Assembly (NCBI GenBank): GCA_022843385.1
Contig: JALHNT010000003.1
Location: forward strand, 124,001-188,000
Direction of reading: 5' to 3'
DNA from: Anaerolineae bacterium
Lineage (GTDB): Bacteria > Chloroflexota > Anaerolineae > Aggregatilineales > Phototrophicaceae
DNA: 64,000 bases
Position numbers and translations under genes: made by a program. Shown in pieces: positions 16,217 through 24,742 of this stretch (position 1 is the stretch's first letter; each line of letters begins with the position of its first letter). The notes below the pieces were generated by a model. It was given only the letters and a program-made list of their open reading frames with translations, made no database searches and had not been told where the DNA came from.

Positions 16217-19200
16217 ATGACGATCCATCGTGTTCGGCTTGGATTGCTGGTGGGATTACTTGTCCTGCTCCTAGCGGTTCCATTTTTAGTGCTGGCACAG
16301 ACCGATGTTCAGCCCGGTGACACCATCGAAGGGCAGTTGAGCAGTGCTAATCCTACCATGCGCTATGTGTTAGTGGGAAGCGCAGGCGATCAGGTCACCC
16401 TGCGACTGACATCGACCGATTTTGATGTTTATCTGACCCTGCTGGACGCCAACAGCGTGATAGTGGCGGAGGATGACGACAGCGCTGGCGGCACTGATGC
16501 CCTCATTCAGGATTTCACATTGCCGTCCAGCGGCGAGTACACCATTCAGGTGGATAGTTACAACCTGACTTCAACCGGTGTGTTTACACTCAGCATTGAA
16601 GGCAGCCTGACGCCGCCAGAAACACCCGAAGTTACTGCTACGGCGACAGCGCAAGTAGTCATGTCTGGCTCACAAATCGCCTATGGCGACAGCATCACGG
16701 CTTCAATCACAGTGGATATGCCGGCTGGGGTCTACACCTTCAGCGGCAGCGCTGGCGACGTGGTGACGATTGAGATGACATCCGCCAGCTTCGATGCTTA
16801 TCTTGAACTGCGCGATGCCGAAGGCAATACTCTCATCGCCGATGATGACAGTGCCGGCGATTTGAACGCCCGTATTGCGAACTTCGTGCTGCCTGCCGAC
16901 GGTGACTACACCATCCGCGCTGGCAGTTTCGGCGGGGGTGTCAGTGGCAGCTTTCAACTGACGTTGACTCAGGAAGCTGGAACTCCAGCAACACCCTCTG
17001 TGCAGCCTGCCACTACCGTCCCGGTTGAGATGGGACAGTCGCTTGCTGGCGATCTCGAAAGTCCGGGCGTGCCTGCCGCCTTCAGCCTGGAAGGGCGGTC
17101 TGGCGATATTGTGAGCATCACCGTTGAATCGCTCGAATTTGATCCGCTGGTCACCTTACAGAATTCATCTGGCGCGGATATTGCCACCGATGATGACAGC
17201 GCCGGTAATTTGAACGCCCGTATCGCCAACTTCCAACTGCCGGACACCGGAACCTATCTTATCCTGGTTAGCAGCCTGTCACGCAGTGCGCGCGGCAGCT
17301 TCGTCCTTACGGTCGATCAAGGGACTGCGGCTGCCCAGCCACCGCCGACGGCAGAACCGAACATGGCCTTGGGCGACGATGCCTTGACCCCTGGGCAGAG
17401 CATCAGCGCCGTGTTGTCTCCTGATCAACCTGAAGCGCGCTTCACCTTTGCGGCGATTGCCGACCAGGAAGTGACCATCACGGCGTCGTCTGCGGTTTTC
17501 GATCCGGTGCTAACTCTCCTGGATACAGACGGGGCTGAACTGGCTGTCGATGATGATGGTGCCGGCGCTTTGAATGCTCGCATCAGCAAGTTCCGCGTGC
17601 CGGGCGATGGCATGTACACCGTCGTGGTCAGCGCGTTCAGCCCGCTGATTGCACAGTCGCCCTTCAACCTATTGTTGGAACTGGTGGATGGCAGTCTGAC
17701 CCCGACCGAAGATCCGGGGCAGGTCACCCCGGGGACAACCATCGAAGGCGAATTAACTGTCACCCAACCGGAAGCCAGCTATACTTTCGCCGGGCGCGCT
17801 GGCGATACGGTGACCATTACCGCCCGTTCCAATGCGTTTGATACCTTCCTGACGCTGCTGGGGCCGGATGGTGACATCCTCGCCAGCGATGATGATAGCG
17901 CCGGCAACCTCAATTCCCAGATTGCGAACTTCACCTTGCCGCAAGATGGCATCTACACTGCCGTTGTCAGCAGTTTTGCCCCTTCAGTGGATGGTCCGTT
18001 CACGCTCCTGATCGAGGGTGCGAGCGAGGTAGCGGTTGGCGAGCCGACGATTGAGCCGACCGCGGAACCACCAGCGGTTGGCGGGACGGATCTGGTGATT
18101 GGTCAGCCTGTCGAGGGGACATTGGATGACAGCAGTGATAGCATTGAATACACCTTCTTTGCTGAAGAAGGCCAGCCACTGACCATCAGCGCCGAGTCGG
18201 AAATCCTTGATGTCTATATCTCGGTTTTGGATGAAGATGGCAATGTCCTGGCCTATGACGATGACAGCGGAGATTATCTGAATGCGCTGATTACCGTCTT
18301 CTCTCCACCCGCAGATGGGGTTTACACCCTGTTGGTTCAGACCTATACCGATGAGAGCAGCAACTTTGAAGTTACACTGCGGGAAGCTGAGGTTGAATCG
18401 CTCAGCTACGGCGAGGGTGTGGTCGGCACAATTGACCCGGAGAATATGACATCCTATGTCTTTGAGGGCGATGCCGGTGATGTCATTGCCATCAATCTGA
18501 CTGCGCCATATGATAGCTATGTTTCGCTGCGTTATCCGGATGGCTTTCAGTTGACCAGCTCGAGCATCTATGATCGCTCAACCATCCTGGGACCGCTGGA
18601 ACTGACGACTTCTGGCACGTATGTAGTGGTGGTGTTGAATTACGATGCCGTAACCAACAGCGGCGAGTACACGTTGACACTCGATCAGGTCGAGACTGCC
18701 GAGCTGGATTACGGCGACAGCCTTGACCTGGAGTTCAATCCTGAGCAGTCGGTGTACTATGTGCAATTTGACGGCGACGTCAATGACATCATTGATGTGC
18801 GTGTTAACAGTGGTGATAGCATCGATACGCGCCTGACCCTGGTGGGGCCGGATGGCTATGTGGTGACGTCAGATGAGGACGGTGGCGCGGGTTTTGACCC
18901 CGAGCTGAACCGCTTTATCCTGGCTTTCGACGGAACCTACTTCATCATCCTGCAAGCGGTTACGCCCGGCAGCAGTGGCACCGTCTCATTTAGCCTACAA
19001 CAGCGTGAAGCAGCCACCTTGAATGATGGGCCGATTGAGGTCGTGCTGACTGAAACCGTGTATCGAAGCATTGTGACATTTGATGGTCGGGCAGGAGAAC
19101 GAGTACGGCTGACCATCGAAAACCTGTCGGCGATTGAGTCAGACAGCCCATCAGTGATGGTGATCCAGGATGACTTAACCCTGTATTCGGCTTATGGCTA

Positions 19201-19324
19201 TTACCTCGGCTCGCAGGTCATCGAGTTCGTGACCCCGTATGATGGCGAGGTGACACTAGAGATTAGTCATAACGGCTATGGACTGACCAACGTGCGGCTG
19301 AATCTGGAACGGCTTCAGGAATAA
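16217..19324 (+). CDS. Large secreted protein with nine tandem PPC-type repeats
   Basis: 1035 residues. Signal peptide (MTIHRVRLGLLVGLLVLLLA, ending near LVLAQ) followed by six clear prepeptidase C-terminal (PPC) beta-sandwich repeats, each with the acidic turn DDDSAG.LNARIANF and then LP..G.YT. Three degenerate copies follow to the C-terminus. Linkers are Thr/Pro-rich (TPPETPEVTATATAQ). There is no enzyme domain, no sorting signal and no C-terminal membrane segment. PPC domains usually accompany secreted proteases; a protein built only from them is likely an adhesin or calcium-binding surface protein. Start 16217 has AAGGA 8 bases upstream; open codons further up lack one. The signal-coding DNA shares 19 identical bases with the gene at 59321. 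Confidence 0.85.
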   Translation: MTIHRVRLGLLVGLLVLLLAVPFLVLAQTDVQPGDTIEGQLSSANPTMRYVLVGSAGDQVTLRLTSTDFDVYLTLLDANSVIVAEDDDSAGGTDALIQDFTLPSSGEYTIQVDSYNLTSTGVFTLSIEGSLTPPETPEVTATATAQVVMSGSQIAYGDSITASITVDMPAGVYTFSGSAGDVVTIEMTSASFDAYLELRDAEGNTLIADDDSAGDLNARIANFVLPADGDYTIRAGSFGGGVSGSFQLTLTQEAGTPATPSVQPATTVPVEMGQSLAGDLESPGVPAAFSLEGRSGDIVSITVESLEFDPLVTLQNSSGADIATDDDSAGNLNARIANFQLPDTGTYLILVSSLSRSARGSFVLTVDQGTAAAQPPPTAEPNMALGDDALTPGQSISAVLSPDQPEARFTFAAIADQEVTITASSAVFDPVLTLLDTDGAELAVDDDGAGALNARISKFRVPGDGMYTVVVSAFSPLIAQSPFNLLLELVDGSLTPTEDPGQVTPGTTIEGELTVTQPEASYTFAGRAGDTVTITARSNAFDTFLTLLGPDGDILASDDDSAGNLNSQIANFTLPQDGIYTAVVSSFAPSVDGPFTLLIEGASEVAVGEPTIEPTAEPPAVGGTDLVIGQPVEGTLDDSSDSIEYTFFAEEGQPLTISAESEILDVYISVLDEDGNVLAYDDDSGDYLNALITVFSPPADGVYTLLVQTYTDESSNFEVTLREAEVESLSYGEGVVGTIDPENMTSYVFEGDAGDVIAINLTAPYDSYVSLRYPDGFQLTSSSIYDRSTILGPLELTTSGTYVVVVLNYDAVTNSGEYTLTLDQVETAELDYGDSLDLEFNPEQSVYYVQFDGDVNDIIDVRVNSGDSIDTRLTLVGPDGYVVTSDEDGGAGFDPELNRFILAFDGTYFIILQAVTPGSSGTVSFSLQQREAATLNDGPIEVVLTETVYRSIVTFDGRAGERVRLTIENLSAIESDSPSVMVIQDDLTLYSAYGYYLGSQVIEFVTPYDGEVTLEISHNGYGLTNVRLNLERLQE

Positions 19325-19335
19325 GGTTGTACGCG

Positions 19336-19371
19336 CAGGGGCAGTGAGGGATCGCTGCCCCTGTTTTTTTT
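19336..19371 (+). terminator. Intrinsic terminator directly before the next ribosome site
   Basis: 9-bp stem (19336-19344 with 19355-19363), 10-base loop, eight T. The next gene's AGGAGG starts two bases after the last T. Confidence 0.85.
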
Positions 19372-19386
19372 CAGGAGGACAGGCTC

Positions 19387-20604
19387 ATGCGATCCCGTGT
19401 ATTGAGTGCGTTGTTCTTGTTGGTGCTTTTCGTTTCCGCCTGGGTGGTCGCTGCCCGCAATTCCGTCTACACCTTCCCCAGTGGTGCATCCTTCATCTAC
19501 CCTACTGATTGGGACATCATCGAACGCGACGATGGTGTGGACGTTGCCAATGATCGGACGTTCGTTCGTGTGTTGGACGATGTCTTGCTCTCCAGCCTCG
19601 ACATCGGTGGTGACGATCTGGAAAGCATTCTGGAAAGCTATATGGGTGCCAGGCACGGTTCTGCCGGATGGGATGCGGCTGATGCCGAGGAGGTTGAGCT
19701 GGATACCCGCACCGCCTTGACCTATGAGTACCGGGTTGGCGACAATCGAGGGTTGGTCGTCACGGTCCCATTTGCCAATGGCAGCTTTGGCGTGGTGGAT
19801 GCGCTCTCTAAGGCGGGACGTCTGCGTGATGAGGGCGACATTCTGGATATTGCCGAATCGTTCAATAGCGGCGAAGCCGTCGTCTCGTCAGATGGGGCGG
19901 ATTGCACAGTCAGCACTGATGCCGCTGATACCGTGCGTGTGCGCGTCGGCCCAGGCGAAAATCGCACTTCGATTGCCTTCCTGCCAACAGGCCAGGACTT
20001 CATTGTCCAGGGTAAGGCCACCGCCGACGATGACAGCCTGTGGTACAAGCTGGACAAAGCCGAAGTTGCACCCAATAAAGCGGTCAATGAGGTGTGGGTT
20101 GCTGTGGCTGAAGTCGAGAGTGTGGGCAACTGTGACGCCGTTGTTGATGTCAACGCACCGCCGATTGTTCCGATCATCAATGCGCCGCCGCCTACCGCTG
20201 CCCCGTCTGGCGAGACTCAATCGGGTGGGGAAACTCAGCCATCCACCACCAGCGGGGGTACGACGCCGCAATCGGGTTCGTGGACATTGTCTCTGAATGC
20301 GGTCACCAATGCATCGTGTACCGGAATATCAAATGTCTCATTCCCAACCAGCGAAGTGTATGGGGTCATGAGTGTGAGGGTCAACATCTCGATTTCAGGC
20401 GATTCGCTGCGACTCAACGATGCTGTGCTGAGTCGCACCGGGCCAAATAGCTTCCAAGGCAGCGTCACTCTGGCACCTGGACTCTATGTCACGATTGTCA
20501 CGGTTGTACAATCGCCCACGCTTATCACGGGTGCTATCGTCGAAGGCTTCACGCTTGAAGGTCGCTCCTGCAATGCGTCAACCGATTTCACGATGACCCG
20601 TTAA
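19387..20604 (+). CDS. Secreted protein with SH3-like domain
   Basis: 405 residues. N-terminal signal peptide or anchor (RVLSALFLLVLFVSAWVVA), a PsbP-like or DUF-type first domain (YTFPSGASFIYPTDWDIIE to about 160), an SH3-like domain (about 175-255: CTVSTDAADTVRVRVGPGENR and SLWYKLDK), a Ser/Thr/Pro/Gly linker (260-300) and a C-terminal domain of unknown fold. AGGAGG precedes the ATG by 8 bases. Because a strong terminator ends just before that site, it is expressed by read-through of the PPC gene or from a promoter inside it. Role unknown; extracytoplasmic. Confidence 0.75.
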   Translation: MRSRVLSALFLLVLFVSAWVVAARNSVYTFPSGASFIYPTDWDIIERDDGVDVANDRTFVRVLDDVLLSSLDIGGDDLESILESYMGARHGSAGWDAADAEEVELDTRTALTYEYRVGDNRGLVVTVPFANGSFGVVDALSKAGRLRDEGDILDIAESFNSGEAVVSSDGADCTVSTDAADTVRVRVGPGENRTSIAFLPTGQDFIVQGKATADDDSLWYKLDKAEVAPNKAVNEVWVAVAEVESVGNCDAVVDVNAPPIVPIINAPPPTAAPSGETQSGGETQPSTTSGGTTPQSGSWTLSLNAVTNASCTGISNVSFPTSEVYGVMSVRVNISISGDSLRLNDAVLSRTGPNSFQGSVTLAPGLYVTIVTVVQSPTLITGAIVEGFTLEGRSCNASTDFTMTR

Positions 20605-20617
20605 GGCTTTGCCGGTT

Positions 20618-20679
20618 CTGAAGGGCTTTGCTACACTCCCACTGGAACACACAGGGGAAACGATGAGAAAGCCCTTCAG
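20618..20679. repeat. 12-bp perfect inverted repeat
   Basis: CTGAAGGGCTTT and its exact reverse complement 38 bases apart, 14 bases after the upstream stop codon. It has no T tract. Confidence 0.6.
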
Positions 20680-20832
20680 ATGGTCAACGCGATCACATGC
20701 GACCTCTGAATGTGTTGGTATTGAATGTTTTCTCGATCCTCTTGCCCATTGGACTGTGGAATTCGTCTGTAGCCGCAGCCTGATCTGACGCCTGTCATCC
20801 GCTTCAGGTGACGTATTGCCCGGCGTGGCACA

Positions 20833-20860
20833 TTGCGGCATCGGTCAGCAATGTTATAAT
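20833..20860 (+). promoter_or_regulatory. Promoter of the sdh operon
   Basis: TTGCGG (20833-20838), 16-base spacer, TATAAT (20855-20860). Expected start near 20867, giving a leader of about 58 bases. Confidence 0.65.
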
Positions 20861-20924
20861 CAGGCGAAACCGCACGACAACTGATGCCCCGTTCATCAAC
20901 CGTTCTTGTTAGGAGGAATGTGAA

Positions 20925-21983
20925 TTGACTTCGCTAGTATTGACGATTACGGAAACGCTGCGTTACCGGGGCGCGCTCGGCCAATGGAGTTGGGTGCTGC
21001 ACCGGGTCACCGGCCTGGGTGTGGTGTTGTTTCTGACGCTGCATGTCATCGATACATCATGGGCGCTTTTTTATCCTGATCTATATGTCAAAGCCATCGC
21101 GGTCTACCAGACACCTCTGTTCACCATCGGTGAGTTTATCCTGGTGGCCTGTGTCGTGTACCATGCGCTGAATGGCTTACGCATCGCCATCATCGATTTC
21201 AAACCGGTGTGGTGGAAACATCAGCAGCGAGCCGCCTATTATGTGCTGCTTGGTACCGTCATTATCCTGATCCCGACCTTCATCCTCATGTTCAGCCATG
21301 TGCTGAAGTTTTACAATGATCCCGCCAGCCAGGTGCTGCCGGTTGGTGAAGTGCTGCTGGAACAGGTGCGTTTCATTGTGGGCATTGGCGCGGCCATCAT
21401 CGCCGCGATCATCTTCTCCGGCATCGCTGGCCTGATCGCGCCGGAACGCAGCAAGACGGAAAAGAAGGCGGGCATCAAGCCACAGGGCAGCCGCATCGAG
21501 CGCTTCTGGTGGTCGTTCATGCGTGCCAGCGGCATTCTGATCCTGCCGTTGGTGTTCGGTCACCTGGCAATGATGCATGTTATCCAGGGTGTATTCGACA
21601 TCACGGTTGCGGATTTTCTAGTAGTCGGTGTGCCAACCGTGGCAGACCCGAATGATACGCTGCTCTGGGATGGCATCAACGACTCTGGCACAGCAGTGGA
21701 GTTCGTCGGCGAACGCTGGAACTTCCTGCTGGGTGGCGTCGCTGTCTGGAAGCTCTACGATGCGGCGCTGCTGGCGCTGGTGGTGACGCACGGCTTCAAT
21801 GGTCTGCGGCTGGTGCTGACCGACTATACCGGCTTCAGCCCGCTGCTCAAGCGTGCCTCGGTTTATCTGTGCGTCATGGCAGCGGTCGTGCTGCTGATGG
21901 TGGGAATCGGGGCACTCATCTGGTCGATTGACCAGACTTTTGTGCAGATGGCGCAAGTGGCGATGGAAAACCTGCATCCGTGA
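20925..21983 (+). CDS. sdhC: Succinate dehydrogenase membrane cytochrome b, fused SdhC-SdhD
   Basis: 352 residues, longer than SdhC (about 120-200). The first half has the SdhC signature WVLHRVTGLGVVLFLTLHV and a heme-ligand segment YHALNGLR; the second half has FGHLAMMHV and THGFNGLR, the matching SdhD-type elements. The two units are joined by a cytoplasmic stretch (APERSKTEKKAGIKPQGS, about 170-190). The protein anchors SdhAB, carries heme b and the quinone site. Two GLR-type His segments suggest two hemes or one heme bound between halves. The start is TTG at 20925, 8 bases after AGGAGG; no ATG fits. First gene of sdhC-A-B. Confidence 0.88.
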   Translation: MTSLVLTITETLRYRGALGQWSWVLHRVTGLGVVLFLTLHVIDTSWALFYPDLYVKAIAVYQTPLFTIGEFILVACVVYHALNGLRIAIIDFKPVWWKHQQRAAYYVLLGTVIILIPTFILMFSHVLKFYNDPASQVLPVGEVLLEQVRFIVGIGAAIIAAIIFSGIAGLIAPERSKTEKKAGIKPQGSRIERFWWSFMRASGILILPLVFGHLAMMHVIQGVFDITVADFLVVGVPTVADPNDTLLWDGINDSGTAVEFVGERWNFLLGGVAVWKLYDAALLALVVTHGFNGLRLVLTDYTGFSPLLKRASVYLCVMAAVVLLMVGIGALIWSIDQTFVQMAQVAMENLHP

Positions 21984-22061
21984 AGTAGAGGCAGTCAATT
22001 GGACTGTGCAATTGGTATTTGGGCAACCCGTAACACAACGTTTGTTTGAGGAGTTTATGTA

Positions 22062-23885
22062 ATGCAGACGCATCAATTTGATGCCATCATCGTCGGCGCG
22101 GGCGGCGCGGGCTTGATGGCAGCGCTCTATGCCAGCAAAGGCGGCGCGAATGTGGCCGTCGTCAGCAAGCTTTACCCCACGCGCAGCCACACCGGGGCGG
22201 CGCTGGGCGGGATCGGCGCGGCGCTGGGCAATCTCGATGAAGATAAACCGCTCTGGCACGCCTACGACACGGTAAAAGGTGGCGATTATCTGGCCGATCA
22301 GAATGCGGCTAAAGTGCTGGCTGAGAATGCTGTCGATGCCGTCATCGAGCTGGAACATATGGGGCTGCCGTTTGATCGCACCCCGGAAGGCCGCATCAGT
22401 CAGCGCCGCTTCGGTGGTCATACCAGCAACTTCGGCGAGAAGCCAGTGCGCCGCGCCTGCCATGCAGCCGACCGCACCGGTCACATGATTTTGCAGACGC
22501 TCTATCAGCAGTGCATCAAGAACGAAGTGCGTTTCTTCGATGAATTCCACGTCGTTGATGTCATCATGAACAAGGGCGCGTGCGTCGGCGTGGTCGCTAT
22601 CCAGCTTGGCACCGGCGAGTTCCACGTCTTTCATGGCAAGGCGACTCTGTTCGCCACTGGCGGCTGGGGACGTGTGTGGAAGATCACCAGTTGCGCTCAC
22701 ACCCTGACCGGTGACGGTGCAGCGGTTGTCTACCGGCGCGGCGTCCCGATGCAGGACATGGAGTTTTATCAGTTCCATCCCACCGGTCTGTATGGCCTGG
22801 GTGTCCTGTTGACCGAAGGCATTCGCGGCGAGGGTGGAATCCTGCTCAACAAGAACAATGAGCGCTTTATGGAGAAGTACGCCCCGAAGATCAAAGACCT
22901 CGCCAGCCGCGATGTCGTCAGCCGCTCGATGTATCTGGAAATCCGGGCCGGCAATGGTATCAACGGTAAGGATTATCTCTATCTCGATATTCGCCCCTCG
23001 ACGGTCAACCGCTATCTGGCCGAGGCCGGCGAAACCCGCCGAGTTGATGAAGCCTACATCGCCCGTGTGCTGGCTGAAACCCTCGATATCTGCCGCACTT
23101 ATGCCGGCGTCGATCCGCTGACCGAGCCGATGCCGATCCAGCCGACAGCCCATTATGCGATGGGCGGCATCCCGACCAACATTGATGCCGAAGTCGTGAC
23201 CGATGAGAACTGGACAGTGCTGCCGGGCATGTATGCGGCGGGCGAAGTGGCCTGCGTGAGCTGCCACGGCGCCAATCGTCTGGGGACAAATTCGCTGGTG
23301 GATCTGGTAGTGTTCGGTCGTCGTGGCGGCATGAAGATTGCCGATTACGTCAAACAGGCTGATTTTGTGCCGCTGCCCGCCAACCCGGCGCAGGAGATCG
23401 AGGCTGAGTTCAAACGCCTGCGCAGCGCCAAGGGCAAGAAACGTCCCTATGAAATCCGTAAGGCGATGCAGAAGCTGATGATGGATAATGTCGGCGTCTT
23501 CCGCGAGCAAAAGCTGCTGGATCAGGCGGTCACCGGTGTGCATGAACTGCGCGACCAATACCTGAAGGATCTGTCTTTCGATGACAACGGTCACAAATTC
23601 AACACCGATTTGCTCGAAGCCTGGGAATTGGGCTGCCTGCTCGATCTGGCAGAAGTGACGGCGGTCAGCGCGGCTGCTCGTCCTGAAAGCCGGGGTGCAC
23701 ACAGCCGCGAGGATTTCCCCAAGCGTGATGATGCGAACTGGATGGTGCACACACTGGCTTATCGCAAGTCCGATGTGCCTTATCCACAGGGCAATCCGGA
23801 GATCGAGCTGAATCACAAGAAGCAGGTCGATGTCTCACTGGCGGATGTTGACCCACGTTTTGCGCCGAAGGAACGGGTGTACTAA
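22062..23885 (+). CDS. sdhA: Succinate dehydrogenase flavoprotein subunit
   Basis: 607 residues, normal for SdhA. It oxidises succinate to fumarate and passes electrons to FAD. Visible: FAD dinucleotide fold [14 protein letters not shown] (9-22), covalent FAD His H43 in [12 protein letters not shown], substrate-site HPTGLYG and TEGIRGEGG, and the C-terminal FAD loop [24 protein letters not shown] lies 8 bases before the ATG. Sits 78 bases after sdhC and 29 before sdhB, so one operon. Confidence 0.97.
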   Translation: MQTHQFDAIIVGAGGAGLMAALYASKGGANVAVVSKLYPTRSHTGAALGGIGAALGNLDEDKPLWHAYDTVKGGDYLADQNAAKVLAENAVDAVIELEHMGLPFDRTPEGRISQRRFGGHTSNFGEKPVRRACHAADRTGHMILQTLYQQCIKNEVRFFDEFHVVDVIMNKGACVGVVAIQLGTGEFHVFHGKATLFATGGWGRVWKITSCAHTLTGDGAAVVYRRGVPMQDMEFYQFHPTGLYGLGVLLTEGIRGEGGILLNKNNERFMEKYAPKIKDLASRDVVSRSMYLEIRAGNGINGKDYLYLDIRPSTVNRYLAEAGETRRVDEAYIARVLAETLDICRTYAGVDPLTEPMPIQPTAHYAMGGIPTNIDAEVVTDENWTVLPGMYAAGEVACVSCHGANRLGTNSLVDLVVFGRRGGMKIADYVKQADFVPLPANPAQEIEAEFKRLRSAKGKKRPYEIRKAMQKLMMDNVGVFREQKLLDQAVTGVHELRDQYLKDLSFDDNGHKFNTDLLEAWELGCLLDLAEVTAVSAAARPESRGAHSREDFPKRDDANWMVHTLAYRKSDVPYPQGNPEIELNHKKQVDVSLADVDPRFAPKERVY

Positions 23886-23914
23886 AGAGGCATAGAGGGA
23901 ATAGAGAACGAACA

Positions 23915-24667
23915 ATGGAAGTCACATTTCGCATTCGACGCTATAACCCGGAAGTGCCGGGGAAGAACAAACCGTACTGGCAGGAATTCACCCTGAAGGA
24001 CGTGGAAGAAACCGATCGCGTCCTGGAATTGATGCACCGCATCAAGTGGGAACAGGATGGCACGCTGGCTTTCCGCCGTTCCTGCTCGCATGGCATCTGC
24101 GGTTCGGACGCCATGCGCATCAATGGACGCAATGCACTGGCCTGCAAACTGCTCATCCGCAACGTTGGCACCAAAGTCCAGCTTGAACCCATTCTGGGTT
24201 TGCCGGTGTTGAAAGACCTGATCGTGGATATGGAGCCATTCTTCGAGCATTATCGCTCGGTCATGCCGTTCTTCGTCAACAATACGCCGCCGCCAGCCGA
24301 TGGACGTGAACGCTTGCAGAAGGCCGAGGATCAGCAGTTGATGAACGATACCTCCAACTGCATTCTCTGTGCATGCTGCACCACCTCCTGCCCCAGCTTC
24401 TGGGCCAATGGTCAGTATGTCGGCCCGGCGGCAATCGTCCAGGCGCATCGCTTCATCTTCGACACCCGCGATGAAGCATCCCAGGATCGCCTTAATGCGC
24501 TGGCCGAGCCAGATGGCGTGTGGCGCTGCCGCACCATCTTCAACTGCACACCAGCTTGCCCGCGTGGCATCGAGGTCACCCGCGCCATTGGCGAGGTCAA
24601 ACTGGCGGTCATGCGCGGCACCCGCGAGGGCATCATCAATCCGGCGGACATCAAGGTTCACACCTAG
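23915..24667 (+). CDS. sdhB: Succinate dehydrogenase iron-sulfur subunit
   Basis: 250 residues. Carries electrons from FAD to quinone through three clusters: [2Fe-2S] C57...C62..D65...C77 (CSHGICGSD, with the Asp seen also in E. coli SdhB), [4Fe-4S] C149..C152..C155 (CILCACC) closed by a CP motif (CPRG), and [3Fe-4S] C159 with the later NCTPAC cysteines. The ribosome site is weak. Last gene of the operon, followed by a strong terminator. Confidence 0.97.
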   Translation: MEVTFRIRRYNPEVPGKNKPYWQEFTLKDVEETDRVLELMHRIKWEQDGTLAFRRSCSHGICGSDAMRINGRNALACKLLIRNVGTKVQLEPILGLPVLKDLIVDMEPFFEHYRSVMPFFVNNTPPPADGRERLQKAEDQQLMNDTSNCILCACCTTSCPSFWANGQYVGPAAIVQAHRFIFDTRDEASQDRLNALAEPDGVWRCRTIFNCTPACPRGIEVTRAIGEVKLAVMRGTREGIINPADIKVHT

Positions 24668-24693
24668 ATCGCTGTGTCGGTCATCTGCAAACG

Positions 24694-24723
24694 AAAAGGC
24701 GGCTCAACTGGCCGCCTTTTTTT
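24694..24723 (+). terminator. Intrinsic terminator of the sdh operon
   Basis: 10-bp perfect stem (24694-24703 with 24711-24720), 7-base loop, seven T. Confidence 0.95.
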
Positions 24724-24742
24724 GTGTTACTTCCGCCCTCGG

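Larger units (their letters stand above)
20605..20924 (+). other. Intergenic region before sdhC
   Basis: 320 bases. Holds a 12-bp perfect inverted repeat (20618-20629 with 20668-20679, 38-base spacer) that could end the upstream transcript, and the sdh promoter. A 41-codon frame (20663-20788) overlapping the repeat is not convincing. Confidence 0.4.

Noticed and set aside
20663-20788. 41-codon frame with a GGGG-type ribosome site before sdhC
   Set aside because: Overlaps the inverted repeat, no recognisable protein features.
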